Shown: positions 36,701 to 44,874 of the stretch, in pieces
Numbering within the stretch: position 1 is the first letter of the stretch
How the letters are laid out: each line of letters begins with the position of its first letter
Source of the DNA: JBBAEV01 sp041655735
GTDB taxonomy: Bacteria > Bacillota_I > Bacilli_A > RF39 > UBA660
DNA length: 64,000 bases
Reading direction: 5' to 3'
Assembly: GCA_041655735.1 (NCBI GenBank)
Contig: JBBAEV010000001.1
Coordinates: 6,204 to 70,203 of the forward strand
Made by a program: the position numbers and the translations under genes
Notes under the pieces: generated by a model
What the model saw: the letters and a program-made list of their open reading frames with translations, nothing else
Databases searched by the model: none
What the model was told of the DNA's origin: nothing

Positions 36701-37744
36701 TTATCCAAATATTTTAGATATATCATTCCATGTTACTACTAGAAGTAATCCTATTAAAAGAACAAAACCAACTGCATGGATATAATTTTCTACTTTAGAA
36801 TTTACTGGTTTTCCTTTTATCTTTTCTATAATTAAAAATAGAAGTCTACCACCATCAAAAGCTGGTATTGGGAGTAGATTAATAAAACCAATATTAATAC
36901 TTAAAAAAGCTATTAAATAAAGTATGTTTTCGAATCCAGCCGCGGCACTTTCTCCAACTACATTATATATCCCAACAGGTCCACTTAACCTATTTAATCC
37001 CAAATCACCGGTTATTAAATTTTTTATTACTATAAACATAGTTTTAAATAATGAACCTGTTTTATTAACCGCATATTTTACTGCCGGGATTAACCCATAT
37101 TTTTTTATGCTTTTAGGACTTATCCCAATTTTATAATAAGTTGTTTCATCTTCTGTTATTTTTTTAGGAATAATTTCATAAGATTCATTTTTCCCATTTT
37201 CTTTCTCTACTTCTAATGATAACTTATCTCCTGGTTTATATAATTCTATATATAATAATAAATCATCCCAAGATTTAACTGATTTATTATTAATTGAAAT
37301 AATTGTATCTCCTTCTTCAATACCAGCCTCTACTGCCGGATATCCTTCCTCTAAACCACCTACTATTGGTTTATCAATAGGAGCTCCATAAAACAAACCT
37401 AAAACAAAAAGAAGTAGTATCGCAAAAATGAAGTTAAACATAACTCCCGCAATTACTGCCATAAATCTTTGACCCCAAGTTTTTGATTGTAATCTTTTTT
37501 CCTTAGGAATATTTTCATCCTCTTCTACCTGTTCGCCAGCCATAGAAACAAATCCCCCTAAGGGAATTAATCTAATGGAATATGTTGTTTCATCATTTTT
37601 TCTCTTTTTAGTAAATATTCTAGGTCCCATTCCTATCGCAAATTCATAAACATATATACCTGCTTTTTTCGCAAATATATAATGACCTAGTTCATGAATA
37701 AATATAGTAATACTTAGTATTAAGATAAAATATATTAAAGTCAT
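36701..37744 (-). CDS. rseP: Site-2 zinc metalloprotease RseP/RasP
   Basis: 347 residues, intramembrane protease that cuts anti-sigma factors and leftover signal peptides. HELGH at 17-21 in the first membrane span is the zinc site. A conserved GGFVSMAGE follows, then a membrane span near 90-110, one PDZ domain (about 125-205, with VEAGIEEGDTIISINNKSV), and the C-terminal spans with LLPIPAFDGGRLLF, the third zinc ligand region. AAGGAGGCAACT precedes the start. It directly follows cdsA (10 bases), the conserved cdsA-rseP pair; proS and polC, the next genes in Bacillus, are not adjacent here. Confidence 0.95.
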   Translation of the reverse strand: MTLIYFILILSITIFIHELGHYIFAKKAGIYVYEFAIGMGPRIFTKKRKNDETTYSIRLIPLGGFVSMAGEQVEEDENIPKEKRLQSKTWGQRFMAVIAGVMFNFIFAILLLFVLGLFYGAPIDKPIVGGLEEGYPAVEAGIEEGDTIISINNKSVKSWDDLLLYIELYKPGDKLSLEVEKENGKNESYEIIPKKITEDETTYYKIGISPKSIKKYGLIPAVKYAVNKTGSLFKTMFIVIKNLITGDLGLNRLSGPVGIYNVVGESAAAGFENILYLIAFLSINIGFINLLPIPAFDGGRLLFLIIEKIKGKPVNSKVENYIHAVGFVLLIGLLLVVTWNDISKIFG

Positions 37745-37754
37745 AGTTGCCTCC

Positions 37755-38582
37755 TTATAAGATGCCTACAAATAAAACAAATGTTAATAAAACAAAAATA
37801 ATAGAATCTAGCCGGTCAAGAATACCACCATGACCTGGCATTATATTTGAAAAATCCTTTTTGCCATAGTATCTTTTTATAGCACTAAAGATAAGATCTC
37901 CCGTTTGTCCAATAATTGATAAGAATAAAACAATAAGTATTAATAACCATATAGCAACATCAGTAGATATCATTTCATAATAAAATAAAGTACCCGCTAA
38001 AGTTCCTATTATTGAACCACCAATAATTCCTTCTATACTTTTATTAGGGGATGGAGATGCTAATAATCGATGTTTACCAATAAGCATTCCAGTCGTATAA
38101 GCATATGTATCTGTTGTTAATGTTATGAAAAGCAAGAAAATAAGATAAGTTATATCATAGTCTCTTATTAAAATTAATAAATTAAAAGCCATACCTAAAA
38201 AGAAAATTATTCCAGTTAAAAATAATGCATCTTTTACATTATATTTTTTATCATTATGATAAAAAATAAGTGGCACTAATAACATTAATAAAATACTCGC
38301 TATTACTCTATAATCAATATTTAATATAAATATATTTGAGGTTGTATTAATAATATTATTTAAAAGAAAAAATAATAAACCTATATAAGCAAACATCTGA
38401 ACTAATATAGGGAACTTTTCTTTTTTATCAACCATATCTATTAATTCTTTCATCCCAAAAAAAGCTATTAATACTACTGTGAGATTATATATATTGCCCC
38501 CTATTATTATTACAGGGATTATTATACCTAATGCAACTACAGCACTTATTATTCTTTGTTTTGTTTCATCCTTTGATTTCAT
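37755..38582 (-). CDS. cdsA: Phosphatidate cytidylyltransferase
   Basis: Makes CDP-diacylglycerol, the precursor of membrane phospholipids used by PgsA (also in this window). About 275 residues with some eight membrane spans. The C-terminal signature is intact (GILDRLDSIIFVLL), and the preceding loops have SPSPNKSIEGIIGG and GQTGDLIFSAIKR. The frame opens at 38594, but GGAGGATAAA places the start at 38582. Confidence 0.95.
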   Translation of the reverse strand: MKSKDETKQRIISAVVALGIIIPVIIIGGNIYNLTVVLIAFFGMKELIDMVDKKEKFPILVQMFAYIGLLFFLLNNIINTTSNIFILNIDYRVIASILLMLLVPLIFYHNDKKYNVKDALFLTGIIFFLGMAFNLLILIRDYDITYLIFLLFITLTTDTYAYTTGMLIGKHRLLASPSPNKSIEGIIGGSIIGTLAGTLFYYEMISTDVAIWLLILIVLFLSIIGQTGDLIFSAIKRYYGKKDFSNIMPGHGGILDRLDSIIFVLLTFVLFVGIL

Positions 38583-38677
38583 TTTATCCTCCAACCTTCA
38601 GCAGCATATTATTACTATCATTATTATATTACACTAATTAAATTATTACAAATAAAAAGAGCTGTTTTATAATTCAT

Positions 38678-39106
38678 CTAAAACTTTTCTAATCTATCTA
38701 TTGATAACTCAGAACTTAAAACATTTATTACACCATAATCATTACAATTCAATGTAACATAATAATCATATTTACGATATCCTCTATATTTTATAATTAC
38801 ATAAGAATTAGTACCACTACAATCACCACTACCAAAAGGATCAGCAATCATCTCTAATAATTGTTCTTCAAATAATTGGTCTAAAGTTACCATTGAAGTC
38901 CCATCTACTTCTTGAGGTCTTCTACCTAGATATAACGTATAATAAGATTCTGCGCTTTTAGCCATTATTCTTGCATTATCTATTAAAGCTTCTTTCTTAT
39001 TGTTTTGAATTAAATGAAGCACCTCAGGAATAGCAATTATAAATATTGCTCCCAATATAACAAAAACTGCTAATACCTCTATTAAAGTAAATCCTTTATA
39101 ATTCAT
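38678..39106 (-). CDS. Type IV pilin-like protein (prepilin N-terminal methylation motif)
   Basis: 142 residues. The N-terminus YKGFTLIEVLAVFVILGAIF is a classic prepilin cleavage/methylation motif: peptidase cut after Gly5, mature Phe, Glu at position +5, then a hydrophobic helix. The remainder is a short globular head with two cysteines (GDCSGTNSY and TLNCND) that could form a disulphide. GGTGATAAT precedes the start. It is most like ComGC or minor pseudopilins. No pilus motor, prepilin peptidase or com operon is nearby, so its assembly partners are elsewhere. Confidence 0.85.
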   Translation of the reverse strand: MNYKGFTLIEVLAVFVILGAIFIIAIPEVLHLIQNNKKEALIDNARIMAKSAESYYTLYLGRRPQEVDGTSMVTLDQLFEEQLLEMIADPFGSGDCSGTNSYVIIKYRGYRKYDYYVTLNCNDYGVINVLSSELSIDRLEKF

Positions 39107-39173
39107 ATTATCACCTATATTCTATAAGATATTATACTAGAATAACTAATATTTATCAATTTATTAAGTAAAA

Positions 39174-39193
39174 AAGGAACTAAATAGTTCCTA
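39174..39193 (-). terminator. Terminator after rpsP-khpA
   Basis: AGGAAC/GTTCCT hairpin with six-base arms, followed on the minus strand by TTTTTTACTT; the stem starts in the khpA stop codon. Confidence 0.8.
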
Positions 39194-39436
39194 AAACGAA
39201 TCAATATTTATTCTTACTCTTTGATGATTAATATAACCACTAGCTTGAACTAAGGTTCTAATCGCATTAGCTATTTTGCCACCCTTGCCAATGACTTTAC
39301 CCATATCATCAGCTGCAACCATTACCTGGATTAAAATAGTATTATCTTCATCAGTCTCAAACTTTTTTACTGAAACCGCTTCTGAATCACTAACAAGTGC
39401 CATTACTAATTGCTTAGTTAATTCAACTAAATCCAT
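39191..39436 (-). CDS. khpA: KH-domain RNA-binding protein KhpA
   Basis: 81 residues, a single KH domain with the GxxG loop in VIGKGGKIANAIRTLVQ. KhpA works with KhpB/EloR in RNA binding and in the control of cell elongation in Gram-positives. Start and rpsP stop overlap by one base (TAATG), and rpsP-khpA is a conserved pair. The operon ends at the hairpin overlapping its stop. Confidence 0.93.
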   Translation of the reverse strand: MDLVELTKQLVMALVSDSEAVSVKKFETDEDNTILIQVMVAADDMGKVIGKGGKIANAIRTLVQASGYINHQRVRINIDSF

Positions 39437-39711
39437 TATTTATCACCTTTTTTTAAATCGCTAAACTTTTTTATAATTCCTTCTTTACTTAGTAAATCTC
39501 TAACTGTATCTGAAGGTTTTGCTCCTGTTTTTAGCCATTTTAATACTTTTTCTTCATCTATTTTTACTTCTGCAGGTTCTGTTAATGGATTATATGTTCC
39601 TAATATTTCAATAAACCTTCCATCACGAGAACTTCTTGAATCAGCCGCAACTATACGATAAAAAGGTCTCTTTTTTGCACCCATTCTTTTTAAACGTAAT
39701 TTAACTGCCAT
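39436..39711 (-). CDS. rpsP: 30S ribosomal protein S16
   Basis: 91 residues. S16 pattern: [20 protein letters not shown] at the start, then [13 protein letters not shown] and [28 protein letters not shown] precedes the start. It is coupled to khpA by a one-base overlap. The cotE terminator separates it from the gene upstream. Confidence 0.97.
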   Translation of the reverse strand: MAVKLRLKRMGAKKRPFYRIVAADSRSSRDGRFIEILGTYNPLTEPAEVKIDEEKVLKWLKTGAKPSDTVRDLLSKEGIIKKFSDLKKGDK

Positions 39712-39751
39712 TATTATTCCTCCTTATTGCAATTATTATACTATAGCAGAA

Positions 39752-39782
39752 AATAAGTGTCAACTTTTTTTGTTGACACTTA
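39752..39782 (-). terminator. Terminator after cotE
   Basis: AAGTGTCAAC/GTTGACACTT hairpin with 10-bp arms around a 7-base A/T loop, lying directly after the cotE stop and before rpsP. Confidence 0.75.
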
Positions 39783-39784
39783 TA

Positions 39785-40321
39785 TTATATGAAATTTTCT
39801 TTAACAGTTTCATCTATTTCTTTTTCGACCTCGGGAGTTACTTCCTCTTCATCAATAATTTCTTCCCATTCTTCTTCGTCCTCTTCTATACTTATTTTAA
39901 CTAAAGTTTCTCCAACAACCTCAATACCAAGTTCTTTTTCAATAGAAAACTTTATTGAACCTTTTTCAATTTCAACATCGCTGCAATTTGGTTGTTTTAA
40001 AACTCTTACTATAACGTCCCGATCACTAGATAGGTCTGTTTTCTCTTTTAATTTAATATTTACTACTTCTTCATAATCAATTTTTTTCGTCACAACAGCT
40101 GTTTTACTATCATTATCATATGAATACCAAATATTAACATCATATGAACCATCTACTATTATTTTACTTCCTGTTTCCGACGCCTTAAATTTATGATTAA
40201 TAACCCAACATCCTAAAACAGTTGTTGGTTCTAATTCTGTATCAATTGTATATACATTTTTAAAATATTTTTTCCCCTTACCAATAACTGCTTTGGTCAC
40301 GATTTCTTTAAAAGTTGCCAC
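39785..40321 (-). CDS. cotE: Outer spore coat morphogenetic protein CotE
   Basis: About 178 residues. It aligns well with B. subtilis CotE: FKEIVTKAVIGKGKKYFK at the start, then LGCWVINHKFKA, GSYDVNIWYSYDNDSKTAVV, VLKQPNCSDVEI, EVVGETLVKI, and an acidic C-terminal tail. CotE forms a ring around the forespore and recruits outer-coat proteins; its placement depends on SpoIVA, whose gene here is split. The start is GTG at 40321, set by GAGGAGGGATAAA; the longer GTG start at 40336 would run through that ribosome binding site. Located near miaB, as in Bacillus (cotE-ymcA-miaB). Confidence 0.93.
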   Translation of the reverse strand: MATFKEIVTKAVIGKGKKYFKNVYTIDTELEPTTVLGCWVINHKFKASETGSKIIVDGSYDVNIWYSYDNDSKTAVVTKKIDYEEVVNIKLKEKTDLSSDRDVIVRVLKQPNCSDVEIEKGSIKFSIEKELGIEVVGETLVKISIEEDEEEWEEIIDEEEVTPEVEKEIDETVKENFI

Positions 40322-40375
40322 TTTATCCCTCCTCACTTTAATTTATGCATTAAATGAGTAAAATGTACCTAACAA

Positions 40376-40402
40376 AAAAGACTAATTAAATTTTAGTCCT
40401 TT
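40376..40402 (-). terminator. Terminator after the 89-residue gene
   Basis: GACTAA(AATTTAA)TTAGTC hairpin followed by TTTTTTG on the minus strand, between the gene at 40417 and cotE. Confidence 0.7.
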
Positions 40403-40416
40403 AAAATTAAATAAAA

Positions 40417-40686
40417 TTATTTTTCTTTATTTTTGCCTAGTGCCGTAAATAAGGATGATTTTTTAGCATCTATATTTGTTAATAGAGACTCCCTTAGTTT
40501 AGGAGTGCAATAAGTTAAAACAAATTCACCTTGTGTATCTAACATATTTTCTGCAATTTCCCCTAGTTCCTCCAAAACCGCTAAAGAACTTACCTCACCA
40601 TTTTTATGAACTACTCCCATTAAATCAATTGTTCTACTATAATTTTCTACCATTTCATAATATATGATATCAAAATCATCTCTCAT
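40417..40686 (-). CDS. Unknown 89-residue protein upstream of cotE
   Basis: Small, soluble and mainly helical. It occupies the place of ymcA (ricA) between miaB and cotE in Bacillus, but the sequence does not look like the YmcA/YlbF family to me, so I do not assign it. GAGGTTTCATT precedes the start. A central charged segment (EVSSLAVLEELGEIAENML) could form a helix. It has its own terminator. Confidence 0.7.
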   Translation of the reverse strand: MRDDFDIIYYEMVENYSRTIDLMGVVHKNGEVSSLAVLEELGEIAENMLDTQGEFVLTYCTPKLRESLLTNIDAKKSSLFTALGKNKEK

Positions 40687-40791
40687 AATGAAACCTCAAT
40701 ATATATTTATGTAGTAATAATAATATCATAATAAAACAAGTAATTAAATTTTTTCATTCATACTAAAATAACCAATATTTGATTAGTCATT

Positions 40792-41097
40792 TCAATATAA
40801 TGTGTTAGATATTCTTATTATTTCATCCATATTATCATCATTAGCCATCATATTTTTATGTATCTCTCCACACTTTTGACACTTATAAATTATTTTATGA
40901 GTTTCTTTATATTTTTCAATACCAATTGGGATAAGCAGTCCCATACAATCATTACTTCTGTCCCCTGGGTTTATATCTACATGCTTAGAATATAAACAAT
41001 TAGGACAATGATCTCTAGAAGTATAACCCAAAGGTTTTACTTCATAGTCACAATTATCACAAATAAAATGTTCATCAATCATTTTAAATTTTTTCAC
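40792..41097 (-). CDS. RNHCP-domain zinc-ribbon protein
   Basis: About 101 residues. It carries the RNHCP signature, here SRDHCPNCLYSKHVD, followed by PGDRSNDCMGLLIPIGIEK, plus N-terminal CDNC and C-terminal CQKCGE pairs, so two zinc ribbons are likely. Biochemical role is unknown; the family is widespread in Firmicutes. The frame extends to 41127, but starts there lie within miaB; GTG at 41097 after GGATGGTAT fits best. It overlaps the miaB end and is translated with it. Confidence 0.82.
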   Translation of the reverse strand: MKKFKMIDEHFICDNCDYEVKPLGYTSRDHCPNCLYSKHVDINPGDRSNDCMGLLIPIGIEKYKETHKIIYKCQKCGEIHKNMMANDDNMDEIIRISNTLY

Positions 41098-42505
41098 ATA
41101 TACCATCCAAACTAAAACTTTTAGCATCCATTACTAATACTTTTACTATTTTACCAATTAAATCTTTATTACCTTTAAAATTAATTAACTTCATAGTATC
41201 AGTATACCCCATAAGCATTCCTTCTTTTTTACTAAAACCTTCTACCAATACTTTCGCTTTCTTATTAATATATTTTTTATTATTCTCTAATGAATATTTA
41301 TTTACCATTTTATTGAGTCTTTGTAGTCTTTCTCTTTTTTCTTTTGTTGAAATATTATCTTCCATTTTAGATGCAGGAGTTCCTTCCCGAGGAGAATATA
41401 TAAATGTAAATGCTCCGTCAAATTTACATTTATCTACAATTTCTACTGTTTCTAAAAAATCTTCTTCTGTTTCTCCTGGAAAACCTACAATTATATCAGT
41501 GGTTATTGAAACGTTATCAATTTTTGATTTTAATTTATTGAATAACTCTAAATAATTTTCTTTTGTATATCTTCTTCCCATTAATTTTAATATCTTATTA
41601 CTTCCAGATTGGATTGGGAGATGAACATAAGGCATAATATTTTCACTAGTTTTTATGACATCAATCATTTTGTCAGTAAAATCCCAGGGATGGCTTGTTA
41701 TAAATCTAACTCTATCAATATCAGTCTTACTAACATCTTCTAGTAAATTAGCCAAGTTATAACTATCATATAAGTCTTTCCCATAAGCGTTAACATTTTG
41801 CCCTAACAAAGTTATTTCTTTATAACCTCTATCTTTTAAATCTTTTATTTCTTTAATAATATCCTCTTTTAATCTGCTTCTTTGTTTTCCTCTAGTATAA
41901 GGAACTATACAGTAAGTACAAAATTTATCACAACCATACATAATATTAACCCAAGCTTTAATTTTACTATCTCTATTATATGGTATTCCCTCTATTACCT
42001 CTCCTTCTTTGCTGAAGACCTCTATTTCTGTTTTTTTATTATTAAAATATTCTTCAAGGATTAAAGGTAATCTATGAATATTATGTGTACCAAAAACAAT
42101 ATCAATATATTTTTTCTTATTTAATATTTCGTCCATTACTATTTTTTCTTGAGGCATACATCCAGCTACTCCAATAATAATATTGGGTCTATCTTGTTTT
42201 AAATGTTTAAGTCTCCCTAACATTCCAAATACCTTATTATGAGCATTTTCTCTTATCGCACATGTATTTAAAATAATTATATCAGATTTTTCCATAATAT
42301 TATTTTCCTTATATCCCATATCAGAAAGGATTGCTTTTATAGTTTCACTATCATGCTCATTCATTTGACAACCATATGTTAAAACATAATATGTTTTATT
42401 TAAACCAATATTTTTCATACTATTAGGTATTATATATTCATTTCTTATTACAGGAATATTATTTTTAGTTCTTTTCTTTGCTTCTAACATATTTGGCATA
42501 TTCAT
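41084..42505 (-). CDS. miaB: tRNA-2-methylthio-N6-dimethylallyladenosine synthase MiaB
   Basis: 473 residues. Radical SAM methylthiotransferase that modifies A37 of tRNAs reading U-starting codons. N-terminal MTTase domain with three cysteines (TYGCQMNEHDSE, NTCAIRENA, GVAGCMPQ), radical SAM motif CDKFCTYCIVPYTRGKQRSR, and a C-terminal TRAM domain (AKVLVEGFSKKEGMLMG). The Firmicute form carries this longer N-terminal part. A TATAAT-like element lies just upstream (TTATAATATAAATAC). It precedes the RNHCP gene. Confidence 0.96.
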   Translation of the reverse strand: MNMPNMLEAKKRTKNNIPVIRNEYIIPNSMKNIGLNKTYYVLTYGCQMNEHDSETIKAILSDMGYKENNIMEKSDIIILNTCAIRENAHNKVFGMLGRLKHLKQDRPNIIIGVAGCMPQEKIVMDEILNKKKYIDIVFGTHNIHRLPLILEEYFNNKKTEIEVFSKEGEVIEGIPYNRDSKIKAWVNIMYGCDKFCTYCIVPYTRGKQRSRLKEDIIKEIKDLKDRGYKEITLLGQNVNAYGKDLYDSYNLANLLEDVSKTDIDRVRFITSHPWDFTDKMIDVIKTSENIMPYVHLPIQSGSNKILKLMGRRYTKENYLELFNKLKSKIDNVSITTDIIVGFPGETEEDFLETVEIVDKCKFDGAFTFIYSPREGTPASKMEDNISTKEKRERLQRLNKMVNKYSLENNKKYINKKAKVLVEGFSKKEGMLMGYTDTMKLINFKGNKDLIGKIVKVLVMDAKSFSLDGICEKI

Positions 42506-42572
42506 ATTTTCACTCCCAAAGTATTTATATTATAACAAAAAAAGAGAAAGATTTCATCTTTATCTTTACTAT

Positions 42573-42936
42573 TTAAGAAGTAATAGTTGAGCACTTCCCA
42601 TTTGTTTTCAGATACTTCTTGTTTTCTTTTAATGACTTTTTATCTTTGCCAACAACACTAGATATCCCATAATCTACAGATAGTTCATATAAAATATTCT
42701 CATAGGCCTTATTAGATTATCAATTTTTGTTATTTCTATTCTACAAGCACTCGTGGCAAAAGACATTTCTAATTGAAATTCTTGCTCTTCTGTTTTTTCA
42801 ACTGTTCTACTTTTTTTCTAATTGCTTCCTTTTGCACAATTTCTGTTTCCATTTTTTTTTTAAATCATATATTTTAAGTTCAGGTTCTTCAGCCAAATTT
42901 AAACGAAATTTCTTAATTTTCTATTATTTATAGACA
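42573..42936 (-). pseudogene. Degraded unknown gene between serS and miaB
   Basis: Starts with a good ribosome binding site (AAAGGAATGGTATT) and ATG at 42936 (MSINNRKLRNF), then breaks. By shifting frame several times, one coherent charged, coiled-coil-like protein appears: FNLAEEPELKIYDLKKK, then METEIVQKEAIRKKVEQL, EFQLEMSFATSACRIEITK, and a last part YENILYELSVDYGISSVVGK to a TAA at 42573. At least three frameshifts are needed. The original family is not recognised; a phage- or plasmid-type small protein is only a guess. Confidence 0.6.
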
Positions 42937-43021
42937 TAATACCATTCCTTTTAAATAAATTTCACTTTATGTATATGCATTAAAATTTATATGCCAACCA
43001 TTATTGGGAAATTTATACTTT

Positions 43022-44299
43022 TTAGTTACTTATTTCCCTTTTTCCACCCATATAAGGTCTTAATACTTCAGGAATAGTAATAGAGCCATCTTCGTTTTGA
43101 TATTGCTCTACAATGGCTGGTATTAACCTACTAGTTGCAAGTCCACTAGCATTCAAAGTACATGCATATTGAAGTTTTCCTTCTTTATCTCTATACTTTG
43201 TACTATTTCTTCGAGATTGGTAATCTCTGCTATTGCTTACACTACTTACTTCAATATATCTTTCAATACTTGGAATCCAAACTTCTATATCATAAGTTCT
43301 ACACATACTCTGAGCACAATCTCCAGCTGCCAATTTACTAAGTTGATAGTGTAACCCTAAACTTTGCACTAAAGTCTCAGCTTTATCTAAAAGCTCATTA
43401 AATGCCTCTTTAACATTATCTTCTGCAACATACTGAACTATTTCAACCTTATTAAATTGATGTCCTCTTATAGTTCCTCTTTCGTCCGCTCTACTACTAC
43501 CAGCTTCTCTTCTAAAACATTGTGTAAACGCAAAATACTTTTTAGGAAGATCATCAATATCCATTATTTCTCCGCTATGTAAATTTACTAGCCCAGTTTC
43601 TGCTGTAGGAAGTAAAAACTTACCATCTTTATTGTTAAAACCATCTACCCAATAAACATCATCATTAAACTTAGGAAATTGACCTGCTCCAAACCCACAA
43701 TCATAATTTAACATATAAGGAATCATCATAAATTGATAATTATTTCTCAAATGAAAATCAATAAAATAATTTATCAATGCCCATTCAAGTCTTGCTCCGA
43801 TTCCTGTATAAATCCAGCTTCCAGTCCCCCCTAGTTTAACTCCTCTTTCATAATCAATTAATCCTAGTTTTCTACAAATTTCATCATGACTTATAAGTTT
43901 AAAATTAAATTCAGGCTTTTCTAAGTATGTTTTGACAACCTCATTATTCTCCTTTCCTCCACCTAAAATGTCATCATCTGGAGTATTGGGCAACCCTGAT
44001 AAAAAATTAAATATCTTTTCTTCGAGAACACGATATTCTATCATACCATTATCAATTTCAGTACCTAAATCCTGCATATTTTTTATTATCTCATCAGCGT
44101 TACCACCATTTTTTTTAATTTCAGGCACCGTATCACTAACCTTTTTTCTTTCATAACGCAGTTCATCCAATTTTGTTCCTAGTTTTCTTTTTTCCGTGTC
44201 TAATATTAGTAATTCATCCAAATTTGGATTATCCATTCTCTTTAATAATGCTTTTTCAACTTCTTCTTTATTATTTCTAATTCTATTAATATCTATCAT
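43022..44299 (-). CDS. serS: Serine--tRNA ligase
   Basis: 425 residues. N-terminal coiled-coil arm that grips the long variable arm of tRNA-Ser (KALLKRMDNPNLDELLILDT onward), then the class II core: motif 2 FRREAGSSRADERGTIRGHQF and motif 3 NASGLATSRLIPAIVE. The frame opens at 44308, but CAGGTGATAAAT marks ATG 44299. No T-box is seen upstream; instead there is a toxin relic. Charges tRNA-Ser and also the Sec tRNA where present. Confidence 0.97.
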   Translation of the reverse strand: MIDINRIRNNKEEVEKALLKRMDNPNLDELLILDTEKRKLGTKLDELRYERKKVSDTVPEIKKNGGNADEIIKNMQDLGTEIDNGMIEYRVLEEKIFNFLSGLPNTPDDDILGGGKENNEVVKTYLEKPEFNFKLISHDEICRKLGLIDYERGVKLGGTGSWIYTGIGARLEWALINYFIDFHLRNNYQFMMIPYMLNYDCGFGAGQFPKFNDDVYWVDGFNNKDGKFLLPTAETGLVNLHSGEIMDIDDLPKKYFAFTQCFRREAGSSRADERGTIRGHQFNKVEIVQYVAEDNVKEAFNELLDKAETLVQSLGLHYQLSKLAAGDCAQSMCRTYDIEVWIPSIERYIEVSSVSNSRDYQSRRNSTKYRDKEGKLQYACTLNASGLATSRLIPAIVEQYQNEDGSITIPEVLRPYMGGKREISN

Positions 44300-44380
44300 A
44301 TTTATCACCTGAATAAATTATAACATAAATAAATTCTATATAATAGAATTTATTTATGACATAATTGCTTGAAATTTATC

Positions 44381-44461
44381 TTAAATTTCTTTTAACTCAT
44401 CACTTACCCTATAAACGATTCTATGTTGTCTATTAATTCTTCTTTCATAATACCACCACTT
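44381..44461 (-). pseudogene. C-terminal relic of a YoeB/Txe-type toxin
   Basis: In one frame from 44461 to a TAA at 44381 the DNA reads KWWYYERRINRQHRIVYRV followed by SDELKEI, matching the conserved end of YoeB/Txe mRNA interferases (RRINxxHRLVYxV, with the catalytic-region His). Only about 26 codons are left; there is no toxin start or antitoxin gene, so it is dead. An ATG in another frame with a GGTGGTATT site gives only a 14-codon peptide. A past toxin-antitoxin locus in the serS-spoVS gap is the best explanation. Confidence 0.6.
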
Positions 44462-44533
44462 TCAATTTTATTTTTAGTCCTTTTGAGCATACGTAAATAA
44501 TATTGTGTTAAAAAGATAAAAACTTATAAAAAA

Positions 44534-44549
44534 GAGGCTATCTAGCCTC
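44534..44549 (-). terminator. Terminator at the spoVS 3' end
   Basis: GAGGCTA/TAGCCTC hairpin with a 2-base loop as written (the loop widens if the innermost pairs open), overlapping the spoVS stop and followed by TTTTTTAT on the minus strand. Confidence 0.75.
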
Positions 44550-44798
44550 CACAATAAGTTTTATTGCTGTTCTTTCCTCACCATCTATTACTATATCAGT
44601 AAAAGCCGGTATACATATTAAATTTTTACCACTAGGTGCGACAAAACCTCTAGCAATTGCGACTGCTTTAATTGCTTGATTTAAGGCTCCGGCTCCAATC
44701 GCCTGAATTTCTACTGTCCCTTTTTCCCTAAATACATTGGCAAGAGCTCCTGCAACTGAATTAGGACTTGATTTAGATGAAACTTTAAGTGTTTCCAT
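44538..44798 (-). CDS. spoVS: Stage V sporulation protein S
   Basis: 86 residues, nearly identical in pattern to Bacillus SpoVS: METLKVSSKSSPNSVAGALA, then TVEIQAIGAGALNQAIKAVA and CIPAFTDIVIDGEERTAIKL. SpoVS is a small Alba-like protein needed for sporulation to proceed past stage V. The longer frame to 44897 is not used: AAAGGAGGAATTATT marks ATG 44798. It lies downstream of rny as in Bacillus (rny-ymdB-spoVS), but ymdB is missing and a GLUG pilin gene is inserted between. Confidence 0.96.
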   Translation of the reverse strand: METLKVSSKSSPNSVAGALANVFREKGTVEIQAIGAGALNQAIKAVAIARGFVAPSGKNLICIPAFTDIVIDGEERTAIKLIVEAR

Positions 44799-44854
44799 AA
44801 TAATTCCTCCTTTTATTTTTGTGTTCATTATAAATATATGAAAGAGGAATAAAA

Positions 44855-44874
44855 AAAGACATAAAAATGTCTTA
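44855..44874 (-). terminator. Terminator after the GLUG pilin gene
   Basis: AAGACAT/ATGTCTT hairpin with a 4-base loop, followed by TTTTTTTATTC on the minus strand. The 5' arm overlaps the stop codon. Confidence 0.75.

Noticed and set aside
44418..44453. Short frame MKEELIDNIESFIG with a good ribosome binding site
   Set aside because: It is 14 codons and lies out of frame over the YoeB-type text, which explains the sequence better.
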